From positions 310,001-374,000 of the forward strand of contig CALKER010000006.1 in the NCBI GenBank assembly GCA_938084835.1: a stretch of DNA of 64,000 bases. The letters are read 5' to 3'. Below the pieces are notes generated by a model. It was not told the DNA's origin, did not search any database, and was given only the letters and a program-made list of their open reading frames with translations. A program made the translations under genes and the position numbers. The stretch comes from an uncultured Thermoguttaceae bacterium (GTDB taxonomy: Bacteria > Planctomycetota > Planctomycetia > Pirellulales > Thermoguttaceae). Shown one piece after another: positions 20,078 to 32,400 of this stretch. Every line of letters starts with the position of its first letter. Within the stretch, counting starts at the first letter, position 1.

Positions 20078-20341
20078 ATGGCGGAGGTGATTTTACCAAC
20101 ACTTGTGGCAAAGGAGTTCGGTGGAATTCGGCGGTTGGAGGTGCCAGGGAGCTCCGTAGCGGAGCTGGTGGAAGCCATCGACGCGCAGCATCCCGGTTTC
20201 CGGGAACTTCTCTGTGCGGGAAGCAAGATTCGGCCGATGTTCAGGATTATTGTTGATGGAAAGATCGCTCTTGAGGGCCTCTCCACACCGGTTACCGCTC
20301 AAAGCCGGGTAGAGGTGTTACCTGCCTTTGGCGGTGGGTAA
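20078..20341 (+). CDS. MoaD/ThiS-like sulfur-carrier protein
   Basis: This 87-residue beta-grasp protein ends VLPAFGGG. The C-terminal Gly-Gly (here followed by one extra Gly) is adenylated and converted to a thiocarboxylate in MoaD and ThiS. The internal SSVAELVEAIDAQHPGFRELL and VTAQSRVEVLPAFGGG pattern is nearer MoaD (molybdopterin synthase small subunit) and the MoaD2-like group than ThiS. GGAGAGG lies eight bases before ATG. No moaE, moeB or thi gene adjoins it, so the pathway (Mo-cofactor, thiamine or cysteine) is not settled. The terminal GGG rather than GG would require trimming or a tolerant partner. Confidence 0.82.
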   Translation: MAEVILPTLVAKEFGGIRRLEVPGSSVAELVEAIDAQHPGFRELLCAGSKIRPMFRIIVDGKIALEGLSTPVTAQSRVEVLPAFGGG

Positions 20342-20733
20342 GCAAAAGGCCCATTTTAATCAAACTTGCTCTAGTTCCGAAGCCATGATATAAGCCATTT
20401 TTCGGGCGAGCGTGAATGTGGAGGAGAGATCCGGGCGGTTGACCCATGTTTCGGCCTGGGCGAGGGTAAGCAACCAGGCGTCGGATCTTGGTGATGTTCG
20501 GTTTTTAGTAGCCTCGCTCAGGGGGGAATAGGTGTGGTGGTGTGATTTTTGTAGGAAGTTCTTCGCAATGCGAAGGGGCAAGTGCTAGTTCGAATTGGGC
20601 AAGCTGGCCTTGGCAGGTTTGGCGGCAGTGTTCTTTCCGACTGTGGAAAGGTGTAACAGTCGTTTAGATCCGAGAGGGATTAGCGGAAAGCGGAGAAATT
20701 TGCCTCTCAACAAGCCGAGCAAAGGACTTCCCG
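20342..20733. other. Intergenic region before the FAD oxidoreductase
   Basis: A 73-codon minus-strand frame (20360-20581, TTG start directly after an in-frame stop) contains a protein-like stretch WLLTLAQAETWVNRPDL. It has no ribosome-binding site and no family I recognise, so I do not call it a gene. AAGGA before 20734 is the next gene's ribosome-binding site. Confidence 0.35.
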
Positions 20734-22101
20734 ATGACTTTTCGATTTGACAGGCGCCGGTGGTTGCAAAGTGTGGGATTGCTTGGCTTTTTCGGCAGCT
20801 GGATCATCTCCGAAAAGAGTCGGTCGGAGGAATTGCCGGCAACTGAAGGCGGGGGGTTTACAAGCAGTATTTTGAATCCGGCGAAAGTTCAGGACACACG
20901 TTTTGCCCCGCGGTTGAGCAATGGTCAAGTGGTGCAGCCGGCCCGAGAGGTTCCCATCATTTCCCGAACGCAGGTACTGGTGGTTGGAGCTGGTCCGGCG
21001 GGGGTGGCAGCTGCTGTGGCGGCTCGGCGTGCCGGGGCCCAGGTCACGCTTGTAGAGCGGTACGGTCATTTCGGGGGACTATGGACGGGAGGCCTCGTCC
21101 TGTTAGTTTTGGGACATATCGTCACTGGTGGCAAGCAGGTGTGCATGGGAATCGGTGAGGAGATGCTCCGCCGCTTGGAGAAACTCCCGGGAGGCATTAT
21201 CAATCGCAAGCCGGGGCAAAACCCGACTGTGGATGCCGAGGCATTAAAGTATGTCATGGTGGAAATGATTGAGGAAGCAAACGTGGAGGTATTCCTTCAC
21301 TCCTGGGCTGTGGATGCCATCCTTGAGGAGGAGGGCGTTCGTGGGGTTGTGTTCGAAAGCAAATCGGGACGGCAAGCAATTGTGGCCGATGTGGTTGTTG
21401 ACGCGACGGGTGATGGAGACATCTTTGCTGCAGCAGGGGCGGAATTTGAGCATCGGAGTCATAACATTGGTTTGGTATCGCGGATCGGTGGTATTGACAA
21501 AATCGATAAAGAGCGGGCGGCGAAGACACCGCCTCCGCGCCGGCTCGGGGGGCCCACCCCGGCTCCAGGTGTCAACTGGGTGAATCTCACCGGGCCGGAG
21601 GCCGATGGACTGGATGTGAGGGTACTTACCCGCTTGGAATTGGCTCACCGAAAGTTCATCTGGCAGCATCTTCAGAAAATTCGTCAACTTCCGGGTTATG
21701 AGTCACTTTTCCTCCTCGAGACTGCTCCGCAGCTAGGCGTGCGAATTACTCGTGTCCTAAAAGGATTAGCGACTGTTCGCTATGCGGATCTTAAATCGGG
21801 GCGGCGCTTCGATGATGTAGTGGCGGTCGGTGGATCTACCAATGGTCAGCATGGCGAGTGGCAAGTGCCGTACGGGGCCTTGGTTCCTCAGAAAGTTGAC
21901 AACATTCTGGCCGCAGGTCGCTGCATTAGTGCTGAAATGCAAATGGCCGACTTGGTCCGCCTCATCCCAAATTGCTTCGCCACGGGACACGCGGCAGGGG
22001 TGGCTGCCGCTGTCGCTGCATTAGATCGGGTGCGGCCACGCGATGTCGATGTCCGCAAAGTTCAGAAAATCCTTAAAGAACAAGGGGCTTACTTGGGGTA
22101 G
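20734..22101 (+). CDS. Tat-type FAD-dependent oxidoreductase
   Basis: The 455-residue protein starts with a twin-arginine-like signal (RRRWLQ, residues 7-12, then GLLGFFGSW), suggesting export as a folded flavoprotein. The FAD dinucleotide-binding motif VVGAGPAGVAAA lies at about 84-95 with the acidic strand end LVERYGHFGG. VVVDATGDGD and the C-terminal NILAAGRCISAEMQMADLVR segment are the usual FAD-closing blocks of the PF12831-type family. Planctomycetes hold many of these with unknown substrates. The gene is 39 bp upstream of a NapH-like Fe-S membrane protein, and the two are probably an operon, so electrons could pass to or from the quinone pool. Confidence 0.85.
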   Translation: MTFRFDRRRWLQSVGLLGFFGSWIISEKSRSEELPATEGGGFTSSILNPAKVQDTRFAPRLSNGQVVQPAREVPIISRTQVLVVGAGPAGVAAAVAARRAGAQVTLVERYGHFGGLWTGGLVLLVLGHIVTGGKQVCMGIGEEMLRRLEKLPGGIINRKPGQNPTVDAEALKYVMVEMIEEANVEVFLHSWAVDAILEEEGVRGVVFESKSGRQAIVADVVVDATGDGDIFAAAGAEFEHRSHNIGLVSRIGGIDKIDKERAAKTPPPRRLGGPTPAPGVNWVNLTGPEADGLDVRVLTRLELAHRKFIWQHLQKIRQLPGYESLFLLETAPQLGVRITRVLKGLATVRYADLKSGRRFDDVVAVGGSTNGQHGEWQVPYGALVPQKVDNILAAGRCISAEMQMADLVRLIPNCFATGHAAGVAAAVAALDRVRPRDVDVRKVQKILKEQGAYLG

Positions 22102-22140
22102 TACTTTGAAGCCTCCCTGGCATAGCACCGGGCAAGTAGC

Positions 22141-23463
22141 TTGCGGGTGGAACGGTTTCAGATATTTATGAATCTGAAAATTCGCTTTCGCCTAACCAGA
22201 CGTGGCTGGCGGCATTTTGTCCGTGGGATCGTGTTGGTTTTCGCCCTGTCGATTGTAGTCTTCGGAATAGGCAGGGGATGCTGGTGGGGGACACTGCCGA
22301 GCGGGATAAGCCCGCTTCTTGCCTTCGCGAAGTGGAGGACGAGTGGCTGGGAGGCTGTAGTTGCTCTTGGAGCCTTCCTGGGACTGATAAGTCTTTGGCG
22401 GAAGCGATGGTTTTGTCGCTGGATCTGCCCGCTAGGGACTTGTAACGAGCTTGTGTCTCGGGCCGGTAAGAAAGTGGGACTTCCGGGGCAATCGGCGTGG
22501 CCTGTAGGTCAAATACTGGGCACAGCGATCGGCCTGACCATTGCCGCGGGTACGCCACTACTGTTATGGCTTGATCCACTTGCTATTTTCGGAAGTGGAT
22601 GGCAGGCCACGACGGTGGCCGGGGTTGGGGGTACCGCGCTTTTTCTTCCTTTGCTTGTGGCCTTTGCTTTCAGCTTTTTTGGTGTAGGACTGTGGTGCCG
22701 AGGCCTTTGTCCCCTGGGGGGACTTCAAAAAGTTGGGCATGGGCTATTTAAGTTTCTGGGAGCGAGTTTGCAACGGGTGGTTTTCCGTTCGATGAGGTTT
22801 GGGAAGCAGGAAGTTCCCGCCGCGGATGTCACCGGGGCAGGCGGGCCTTCTAATCCCTTCGACTACCGAGCCGAATTTACAGCGGCGAAGATACCCCGTC
22901 GGATAATCGTGGGCATGGCGGCAGGAAGCCTGTGGAGCTTTGTGCCGTGGTGGTCTTCTTTGGCACCACGAAGACATCTTCGGCCTCCAGGCGCGCCACC
23001 TTCCGAGTTGCGATTTTTGAGTTTGTGTGTCCGTTGTGGCAACTGTTTACGAGTTTGTCCGGCGGGCATCCTAGTTCCGGACTTGTCTTGGGCCAGTTGG
23101 TCCGGGTTGGCCGCGCCGGTGGTCCTCTTTAAGCAAGAGATGTGCCCGCCGTCCTGCCTTCAATGCGGGAAGGTATGCCCCACTGGGGCGATCGAACTTA
23201 AGCAGATTCCAGATAAATTTGAGCGGCCAATTGGGCGGGCTGTGGTTGAAGGAGAGATCTGCCTGTTGGCTGACGAGCGAGAATGCGGGTTCTGCCGGGC
23301 TCACTGTCCCACACAGGCAATTCGTCTTCAGTTTACGGAAGAAACTTATAGTGTTTTGCCGGTGGTTAACCCCGCCAGATGCACCGGCTGCGGCGCCTGT
23401 GAGATTGGTTGCCCGGTTGAGCCAAGGAAAGCCATTCGCGTCGTTCCTTGTCCTTCGCCTTAG
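22141..23463 (+). CDS. NapH/MauN-like polytopic membrane ferredoxin
   Basis: The 440-residue protein has about four to five membrane segments in its first 300 residues. It also has two NapH-type motifs that close on the membrane, CRWICPLGTC and CRGLCPLGG. The C-terminal third carries [4Fe-4S] motifs CVRCGNCLRVCP, CLQCGKVCP, CGFCRAHCP and CTGCGACEIGCP. Relatives hand electrons from quinol to periplasmic or cytoplasmic redox partners. Start TTG 22141 is uncertain; ATG 22168 (MNLKIRF) is likely as good. It follows the exported FAD oxidoreductase closely, so the pair may form a quinone-linked redox unit. The gene ends 14 bp from the stop of the convergent giant gene. Confidence 0.88.
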   Translation: MRVERFQIFMNLKIRFRLTRRGWRHFVRGIVLVFALSIVVFGIGRGCWWGTLPSGISPLLAFAKWRTSGWEAVVALGAFLGLISLWRKRWFCRWICPLGTCNELVSRAGKKVGLPGQSAWPVGQILGTAIGLTIAAGTPLLLWLDPLAIFGSGWQATTVAGVGGTALFLPLLVAFAFSFFGVGLWCRGLCPLGGLQKVGHGLFKFLGASLQRVVFRSMRFGKQEVPAADVTGAGGPSNPFDYRAEFTAAKIPRRIIVGMAAGSLWSFVPWWSSLAPRRHLRPPGAPPSELRFLSLCVRCGNCLRVCPAGILVPDLSWASWSGLAAPVVLFKQEMCPPSCLQCGKVCPTGAIELKQIPDKFERPIGRAVVEGEICLLADERECGFCRAHCPTQAIRLQFTEETYSVLPVVNPARCTGCGACEIGCPVEPRKAIRVVPCPSP

Positions 23464-23477
23464 TCGGCAAAGCTCGC

Positions 23478-26400
23478 TTAGTTATGAAAAGCGAATTTCC
23501 GTTTCTTGCCGAAGGCAGGTGCGAAAACGATGAGGAACAACAGGCTGCATCCCATCGTGGCTGCTAAGGCAGGATATCGCCACATCCGCTGACGTTTGGC
23601 AAATTCCAAATCTATCCACAGCACACCTTTTGGACCGGGGACGAGAACCCCTTGGGAATAGAATACCGCACGGGCAATCTCATACCCACGCACACCGATC
23701 CATGGCGCATGAAGAACCGTGTGTGATTTACCTCCCTCGAAACTTGGGGAGAAAGTGACGGTGAGTCCTCGACCGTCCGTGTCGGCTACCAATTTCCACT
23801 GGCCTGCCGAGGTGACCCAGCGGCGGGTATGGCTCATTTCCGCAGGTCGTCGCGAGGAATCGAGCTCCCATTGCCATCCCGAGGAAGTGCGAGTCCCACG
23901 AAATACATGGGAATCATTCCATGCCGCCAGCTCGGTTCCTTCGTTTACAAGTCTTTCGATCCCTGTCATCGGGATGTTGTTCCCGTGGCCGGTATCAATG
24001 GCTCCGTAAAGCATTTGAAACTGGGCCTTTTGGGCGGGAAGGTCAATCGCGTACACGCATATCCCAGCGGGGGTGGCGACGAGCAGCTCGTCTTCTACTA
24101 GCACGGCTTCTCGCAGGTCGTCCCAAATGAATCTGCCGCGGCTCATGAGCGGCACGTGGGCCTCCGGGGTGCTCCGGCCGCATCGGAGTTTTGGTGGGTC
24201 CGTGCGCTGCAGCTCCACATATATGCCATCCGGGGGTTGGACCCAACTCCAAAAGTCCGGGGCCAAAGTGGCCTTGCGATAGGCGGCGTCAAAGATCTGC
24301 TCGGCAATCTCGCCGCTAACGGGTATCCAACGTCCTAATTCCCCTGGTGGGCCAACTTCGAAGCGAAATGCTTCCTTACTACCCGTTCGTGCATAGAGCT
24401 CTTTTTCACGATCACTTGGAGTTAACGGCGAAGCGACAACTTCTCGTACATCGGGGAGTTGTCTTTCGGGACCGATGCCAAAACATTGCGCAAAGATCCG
24501 GCGGATACGGCGGTCCGTAGTGCCGAATTCCACCGCGCCTCCTGCCGTAGCAGCCCAAACCGTTTGTCCAACGGGGGCAATAGCCACTACGTAATCGAAA
24601 GCAAACTTTCCATCATGAAATAGCTGGTACGGTGTGTCAGGCAGGAGGTCTGTGTTTTTCAGCTCCACCCGGGCTCCCGTTGTTAACTGCCGCCACATAA
24701 GAAGCTCGTTGTTGACAAGGAGGTCGGCATCTTGAAACGGATCTGACCCGGAGAAGAGTACCCAGCGATCTGGCCGCTTCTGGTGAGGGTGACCAGGCTC
24801 AAAGAGAAAGAGGAGGGGGGCACTTCCAGGGTTTTGGTCGTCGTTGCATACAACGAAAACCCGGCCCGTGACCACGTGATAGAACATTCCTAGTGGCCGT
24901 TCTAACGATAGTTTTCGGCCTCCGTCAGGTGTATCACCCATGGCATAAAGTTTTGCCGGGTAACTGTCTCCTCCATTGAAGACCATGATCCCGCCAGCGG
25001 TGGCCACAAAGAGCTGGCCCTGGATGCTCAGAATCGAACGAAGACGAGGAAAGGCTGGACTCGGCGGGGTTGGATCGTAAAAGCGGAAGGTTCCATCCTG
25101 AATAAAAGTGTAGTTGCGCGGAATTTCCGCCCGACCCGCATGAAATCCCACCGTTACCTGCCGGAGGCCGTCTTTGCGCCAAAACCAAAATCCGTCGTCC
25201 ACAATAGTTTGGGCGTGTCGTGCTTCGTCCGGTGTGGTCCTACGAAACGCCTTTTGGTTTGGATCCCATCTAAAGCCGCGGAAAGGATCATATTCGCCGG
25301 CTTTTTCGCCACTGGGTACACCCTTTATGCCTAAAGTGACGAGTGCCTTCGCAGGTTCCACATATTTTATGAGGCCCAGCGCAGGCGGCGATGCCGGGGC
25401 GAAAAAGTCCCACCGCTCTATAAAGTCGGCAGCAAAGATCTCAAGATCGCTACTGCTCGGCCGCTGTTGGGAGCTTTCTGGAGGGAAGAACCATCTAACG
25501 ATTCCTCCGTCGGTGGCAACCCACAAGGAGCCGTCATGGCTTTCTACGGAATGCCGGACGTCGTGAGCGAAAGCAACGCCATCGGTAGTATCCACCAACC
25601 ATACCGGTTGATTTCCCCAAGTAATCGTCAACGGTGCTTCATAGGTGGAGGGGACGTGTCCGCCAAGAAGTCTGTAAGCAGCAAGGTCGGCGGCTGTCCA
25701 ACCGCTTGGATTGTTAAAAAGCATACAGCGAAGCCTTCTGTACACGTCTTCAGCAGGGGGACTCGAGGGCAGGAGTACCCATCGGGCCTCGGGGGCTTGA
25801 AACTCGTAATATTTTGCCGTCGGCTCTGGTCCGGCCAACGCGACTTTGGCCACCAGCCTCGCCCGAGTTGAACCGGCGAGCCCTGTCACACGCGCATGAG
25901 GTATGCCATCCTCTTCAAGACTGGCATATCGGCGCCGCCATCCCTCTTTGGGTGCAACATCAACTATTCCGCCCTGGGTCGCCAACATGACCAAATGTCC
26001 GCCTGGGCCTGCCGGGAGTACCGCTAGGTCATTGACAAGGTCAAAGTCGAAGAGCCCCGCAGGGGCCAGGAAGTCTGTAGATTTATAAGCCCTATCATCG
26101 GCGAAGCGTACTTTCACCTTTCCCCCCACTTGACGCGATTCCACAAACCAGGACAAACTCCAAGTCTCATATCGTCTGTGCGTGGCTATAATCCACTTCC
26201 TCGTGCCCTCGTCGGCTTGACGCCAGAGCTTCCCGGCGCTTTCCCTCGTGTAAAACACTCCTTGATGCTCAATCACGAGCCTTTCGGTTTCCTTTGGGCC
26301 CACGGAGAATAATTTCGTTGACTCGTCTGTCACCCTTCCGCCTGTCAGTGGCACAGGAAGGAGCTCATCCGGTTGAGAAAATCGGCGTTCGATAACGCCC

Positions 26401-29400
26401 CGTTTGGACAATAAGAACACTGAGTCTTTTTCACCCTGACACGTGGTCACCACGTCAAAGTCGAATCGAAATCCGCCTTGTGGGTCCTGCACAATTGCGA
26501 CCCGTGTCAAAGTCTGATCTCCCCCAGCCAACCGGTGCCAAATTTCGGTTTCCGGCTGTGCGGTGACCTTCCATCTTCGTGATTCCCACAGCGTATGTTG
26601 TTCGGCAAAGGGATCTTCGCCGTTAGTGGGTATCCATTTTCCGGCGGCTTGATCCCATTGGAAAATACCGTTGGCTTGGATGAAGAGCTTACCGTCTCGC
26701 ACGCAAATCCGCTCCACGGGATCACCGGATGGAGAAGGCGAAACGTCTACAATGACGGCACCAGGCACGCTGACGCGGAGAACGCCAGCATCGCTAGCGA
26801 CCCAAAGCTGGCCCTGGAAGAAAGTGACGTCGTTGACTCGCTCGTAGTCAAAAACGTCCGGATATCGCGGATGCCGAGGATCGATGGAAACCGAAAGAAA
26901 CCTCCCCGATTCTTGCCAGGGCCAATGGCGTTCCAATGTTCTGATGGGAACGCCATTTATTTGCGAGCGTCGCACACGCCATTGCCCACCTTGAAGTAGA
27001 AGCTCTGAGCGTTGTTCATATAGTTTATAGAGGGGTTCATCTTCGGAGAGTGGCCGCCATCGACTTTGGTCCCACACCAAAAGTTCCTGTTTCTGAGAGT
27101 CCGCACGCTGAAGAGCCATCACCAGCCAGGTCGTCTTAGAGTCCTCAGTTAACAGCTCGAACGTTCCGCCGGCCTGCCAGTTGTAGGGAGAATCTTGTGG
27201 AAGGGAGATTTCTGCATAGCCCGCGGGATTGATTCGAATAACTCCAGCGCGGGTGATTGCCCAGATTCCTCCGTGGTATGCCACAATCGCCGTCCACTGG
27301 TCAACATGAAGGCGTCCACAGCTTAAATCGAGGCCTGTAGTGATGGTCTTCGACAGCTCACGGGATGGATTTTTTCCGGGGATGGTCAGATGGATTTCCG
27401 CATCGCTTCTCCACCGGCAATATTTTCCCTCCCACAGAGGACGTGGCCGGTTGGGAGCAAGTTGAGCCGCGGCTACCTGAGACCACCTGCCGCCTTGCAG
27501 AACCCACGCCACTTTGGGCATTCTTCCCAGTAGGGCAAGTGCCGCGCCGGGAGGTGCTTCAATGGTTCGGCATTGAGCCTCGAGGGCCTGGAGGGGAACA
27601 GCCTCGCCTGTTTCAATTTGTTGGGGTATTCCAACTCCCGTCGCCCGGTCATAACGGACCGTCCCATCGCGGGTGTAAAACACAATTTCTGTCTGCGTTA
27701 AAGCCATACCTCCGATCAGGTCGAAACCAAAACCTTGTGAATCTAGGTGGACGGGGCACCGCTCGCCAGATGCTGTCATCATGGAAAGTGTGAGAGTCTG
27801 GGCTGCATCCTCTATGGCCCAACGGGGGCCCAGCACACTGTTGCGCAAAAGATCGGCTAAAGGTTGAGGAGGTGGGGATAATTGCTGCTCATCGGATGTT
27901 GCCGGTCGAAGAGAGGCGCTAATGCTATCCCAGACTAAGCGCGGTCCGCCAGGCCAAGAAATGGTGGCTGGGGGACCAGGATCAAGCGCGGGACCCTCAC
28001 CCGCCGAAGTGGGGCCTTGATGGTAGCTTGCGGGTACAAGTCGCCCGGCGGAACGTGCGAAGATGATTGCGCCTGCCGGTGTTGACACCAGGAGATGGGA
28101 TTCAATGCTTAGTATCCCGCTCGCCCACTGCCACCCAACTCCGCTTTGACCACTACGGCTATAAGCGTATAGGGGACCGCTTAGGGGGCGTTTTTCCGAA
28201 GGTTGGCATCGAATCTCCAGCTTTATTCCTGGTCTATTCGTTAGCCACGATCCTTGAGGGTTTTCAGCAGTTACGAAGCAAGTACCCTTGTGTTCGAATG
28301 GCGAAGGCCGGGCGAAAATAGCCTGAGGCATTTGCCCTTGCGGTAGTGCCACCTCGCGCCAGCCATTTCGCTCGAAGACCCGGATCGTGCCAGCAGCAGT
28401 CAACAAAAATATGTACTCTGTGTTGACAGAGATGTCGACAAAATCATCCTCCGGAAGCTTTCCCGAAGTTAGATCGGCCCATGTAGCTGAACCGGACCGG
28501 CGGACCCGTACTTTAGTCCCTTGAGGGTCGATTTCCCACAGGGCCTCAGGCTGCTTGGGAAACGACAAGGCCTCCGTGCTCTTCAGTGGCCGGTAGCCGT
28601 TCGTCTGTGGGTCAAATGCGAGTAGGGTACCGTCCGGCTCACTGGTTACGAGAAGGTTGCCAATTCGCACAAGCTGCCTGCGGAAGCGGGGAACACCGGC
28701 CGGCTCAAGGAGTTTTCGCCAACCGAGGATACCCTCTGTGCGATGCCACACGGAGCCATCGCTCAAGGCCACCATTAGGTGCCGCTCAATTGCGGCGGCG
28801 CAACTGATGCCCACTTGTGCAGACACAGGGAGGCCGAGCTGAAGATTGGCACTTTCGACGTTGAAGGTAGGCTCGTGCGCCCGGAGACGAAGAACGGCTC
28901 CGTCCGCACGAAGCGCCCACAGTTCGTTGTGATTGCCGTTTAAAGCTCGCAAAGGACCTCCGAGGGGCACGAGCTTTTGGTTAGGTATATCGACTTCGTA
29001 AAGAGCTCTTGCCTGCGAAGGGGTAAGAGCTATTAGAAGAAGGCGATCGCCAGCGAGGACAAACCGTTCGGGTCGGCCATTTACTGCTTCGGTTGCCCGC
29101 CATGCAAGGGTTCCCGAGTCGAAGGTGACCACTCGGGTACGATCACCTTCTTCAAGTGCCAGTATCAACATGTTATGCCATTCCGTGGCGGCTCCAATCG
29201 GAGACCATGCGGGAACGCGGAGTCGACCCGTGGGATCCAACAGGGGATACCATTGGCCGTCGGCTTCGCTTGCTAAAAGGCCCCCCTCCGAAGTGAGAAT
29301 TACTAAACTTTCATCAACTGTTGTTACGTCTTGGACACCTGCCGGAGTTTGGACTTGCTCAAACGAACCAGTCGCATCGCGCCAACGATGGAGACTGCCG

Positions 29401-32400
29401 TCTTTAGTTAACGCAAATAGCTCTGGGGACGGTCCCCCCCTTCGAACAAACCGTCGGACGCGATTCAACTTTTGTTGCCAGCGGTGTTGGGACAGGTCAT
29501 AAGAGAAGGTTCCTGCATCCTCGAAAGAGCAGAAAAGACTGTCCTCAATCTCGGCTAAAGCAGCAACCCGAAATTGTTGCCCGCGAAACTCGGGAGGCGG
29601 TGGTGCGAGCAGTATGGAGCGACTAACTTGCGATCCGCCAACGACGGAAATAAGTTCAATCTGGCCGGAGGATGTGCGGACGAGCACGCTTGTGGCATCA
29701 CCTACGAAATCGGCAGTTTGCTGGGGATGGCCCAGTACTTGCCAACTCGGGGACTCTGAACCTGCGAGGCGGTATAGCGTCATTCTCTCGGGCGCGTAGG
29801 CCCAAAGGGTGCCGGCGCCCTCGTGAAAGATTTCTACTTGTTCCGGTGATTGCTTCCACCACCCGCGGCGAAGCAGAGAGTATTGCCACAGCTGGCCATC
29901 CGCAGCGGCGCGGAAAATCCACAAATCCTCGGGTGTCACCCATTCTGCTACCGCAATCGTCCCGGAGGTGCTGCTACTACTTTGCATAGGTGGTCCCAAG
30001 AGCGGTTTCCGCTCAGAGGTTGATGAAATCGCTTCTTCAAATACCTCGGAGTAACACCCTGCCTGCGCGTCAGTCGGTCTTGTGGTTACCGCTGCCAAAA
30101 TTCGGCCATCGCCAGCCTCCCAAGCGTCGCACCGCTCAGCCTCGGAAACTAGCCGACGGACAAATCGCCACTGACCCTCACGAGAGTTAAGGAGTTGCAC
30201 CTCTTTGTTGAGCACGACCACTAGATCGCTTGAGGAAAGCGACAGAATTTTTCGCACTTTGTGGCCCTCTGGCGTGCGAGTGCCCGTCTCCGTTAGGGGG
30301 AGACTAACAAACTGCCACACCGGAGGACCAGATTGCTGCCGAGCATAGATGTGCAGGGTGCCTTGTTCCGTACCAAGGAATAGATCTTGGTCTCTCTCAG
30401 CCGCAGCGCTGACCTTCCGATCGCGGAGGCCACTATCCGAGCTCGCGAGGAACAATCGGGCAGAAGGGGACTCGTCGTCACTAATGCCTCGGATACCACG
30501 ACCCTGAGCGAAGAATGCCATCCAGCGTTTTCCATCTCCTGCCAAACGTTGGGCCTGCAGTGTTTTCTCAGGGTTTTCGGGGTCTTTCACAGGCAGGAAG
30601 TCGTCCTCCCTAAGGCGATAGACCCATACTTCCCCAGCCTCTTTCCCCGGCTGCGTGGCCAAGCTGTACAAGAAACTTCCTGTGGGGGCAAATGCCACAC
30701 ACGTTTGACCGGGCTCTAAACGGAAGCTTTTCCAGTCATGGTCCCGTTGACGAAACCGGTGGATCCCTTCCGGCCCACCTAGAAAGAGGCTTTCGCTGAA
30801 CTCCTGCGCTGCCGAGACCGAAGAAATTCCACCGGAGAGTGGGGCCCCAATCAATACCAGCTGATTTTCCTGATCAACAATACGGAGGAGGCGTGCACGG
30901 TCATTCAACTCTTCCGGTAACCGGCGAAGCACCAGGAGCCCGTGAGCATCGGCGGCAATGGACTCCACATGCGAGGCTATTGCTGGTTCGATCCAGAATC
31001 GGCGGTTCCTGTTCCAAAGCCATAACTCGCCGTCTTCGCTGAGGACCCATAAACCACTTTCGGTAACTTCAAGCTTCCGTGGTCTGGCGGACAGAGGGGG
31101 CCAATCGATTTCCTCCCAAGAATGCGTGGACAAACTGTATCGGGCCAGGCGTTGGTCAGTAAAGGCCACGTACAAGTCCGCGCCGAAGGCGCAACAGGCA
31201 TCCCATGTCGGAGGCGCGTCGGATATTGGCTGAGGAATAAAGAGAGGCTGTAAGGACAAGTGACCAGCTTGGGCCAGGAAGAGATGAGCTGGCGAATGAG
31301 GTGGCTGGATCACAGCCACCAGAAGCTCTTCCGTTCCCCGTAGGGCGATTACATTGTCGGCTACGTGTTTCCAGCGGCCCGTTGACAGCTCCGATGTGGG
31401 AAATACGTAGAGCTTGTTCTCATCCGTTCGCGCCCATAACTCACTTTTAGTGCAATGAAGTTGAACGATTTTTTCAATAGCCGGCAGCTCTTTCCACCGC
31501 TGAGTGGACATGTCATAGATAGCTAACCCGGAAGATGTGGCCACTACGAGCGAGGAACCTGCCGCAGCCGCCGTCACAATATCTTTCACCCGTCCTGCGA
31601 ATGCGGTGGGAGTAAATAACATCCGCCAATCGCTGCCATCATATTGGGCAATTTCTCCTGCGATAGTGACCGCAACCACATGCCGGGAGCTTAAGCTTGC
31701 TAAGTCAACAACACCTGTAGGGCATCCATTGTCCGCCGGATTAAAAGCTTGCGACGGCTCATGAGAGGTGCCATGCCACTGTCCGATTCCTTTGCTTCGA
31801 GTGCCAAAATAGTAGTCCGATGTGCCCGGAATTCGCGAGGCAGCTGTAAGCTCATCTTCAGTCAACTCTGGGAATCGTCTTGGACCAATTAAGTCTTGCC
31901 ACACCCAAAGTTCGTCTTGGCTTGGCGGTCGATTGTGCGTAAGCCGAATACGGCGTGGCACCGACCCTGCCATGGGCTGCAGTTGCGAGCGCGCCCAAAC
32001 CCAAGAAGAGTTAGCGGCGATTTCCCGGACGTCCTCACTTTTTAGTCCCCTAAAAGAAACTGGGAGACTGGTTCCGCCACTATCCCAAACCTGCCATAGC
32101 CCCTGCCCTGTACCGAGTAGTGCAGAACCTTTTTCTTCGGCAAACAGACAGCGTATGTCCCTTGTGGGCAGAGGCCCAGCGGTGCCCACCCAGTCGTGGG
32201 TAGAGAAGAAGTAGCGGGCCAACCCCAATCCATCCCCCTGCTGGAATCCCACCCACAAAAGGTCTGCTTTGGGATGATAATCGGCCATGCGACAGAGCTC
32301 GGCAGTAAGGCCGGGAACATTACGCTCGGAGACGAGCACTTTTTTTTCGATAAGGCTCCCCTCGGACCCAATTGTCAACGCTACTAGCCCTTGCCCGACA

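Noticed and set aside
20360..20581. 73-codon minus-strand frame with a protein-like centre
   Set aside because: It has a TTG start directly after a stop codon, no ribosome-binding site and no known family; kept only as a note in the intergenic entry.
20581..20640. tRNA-like GTTCGAAT near 20590
   Set aside because: The flanking bases do not pair as a T-arm and no acceptor or anticodon stem can be built.
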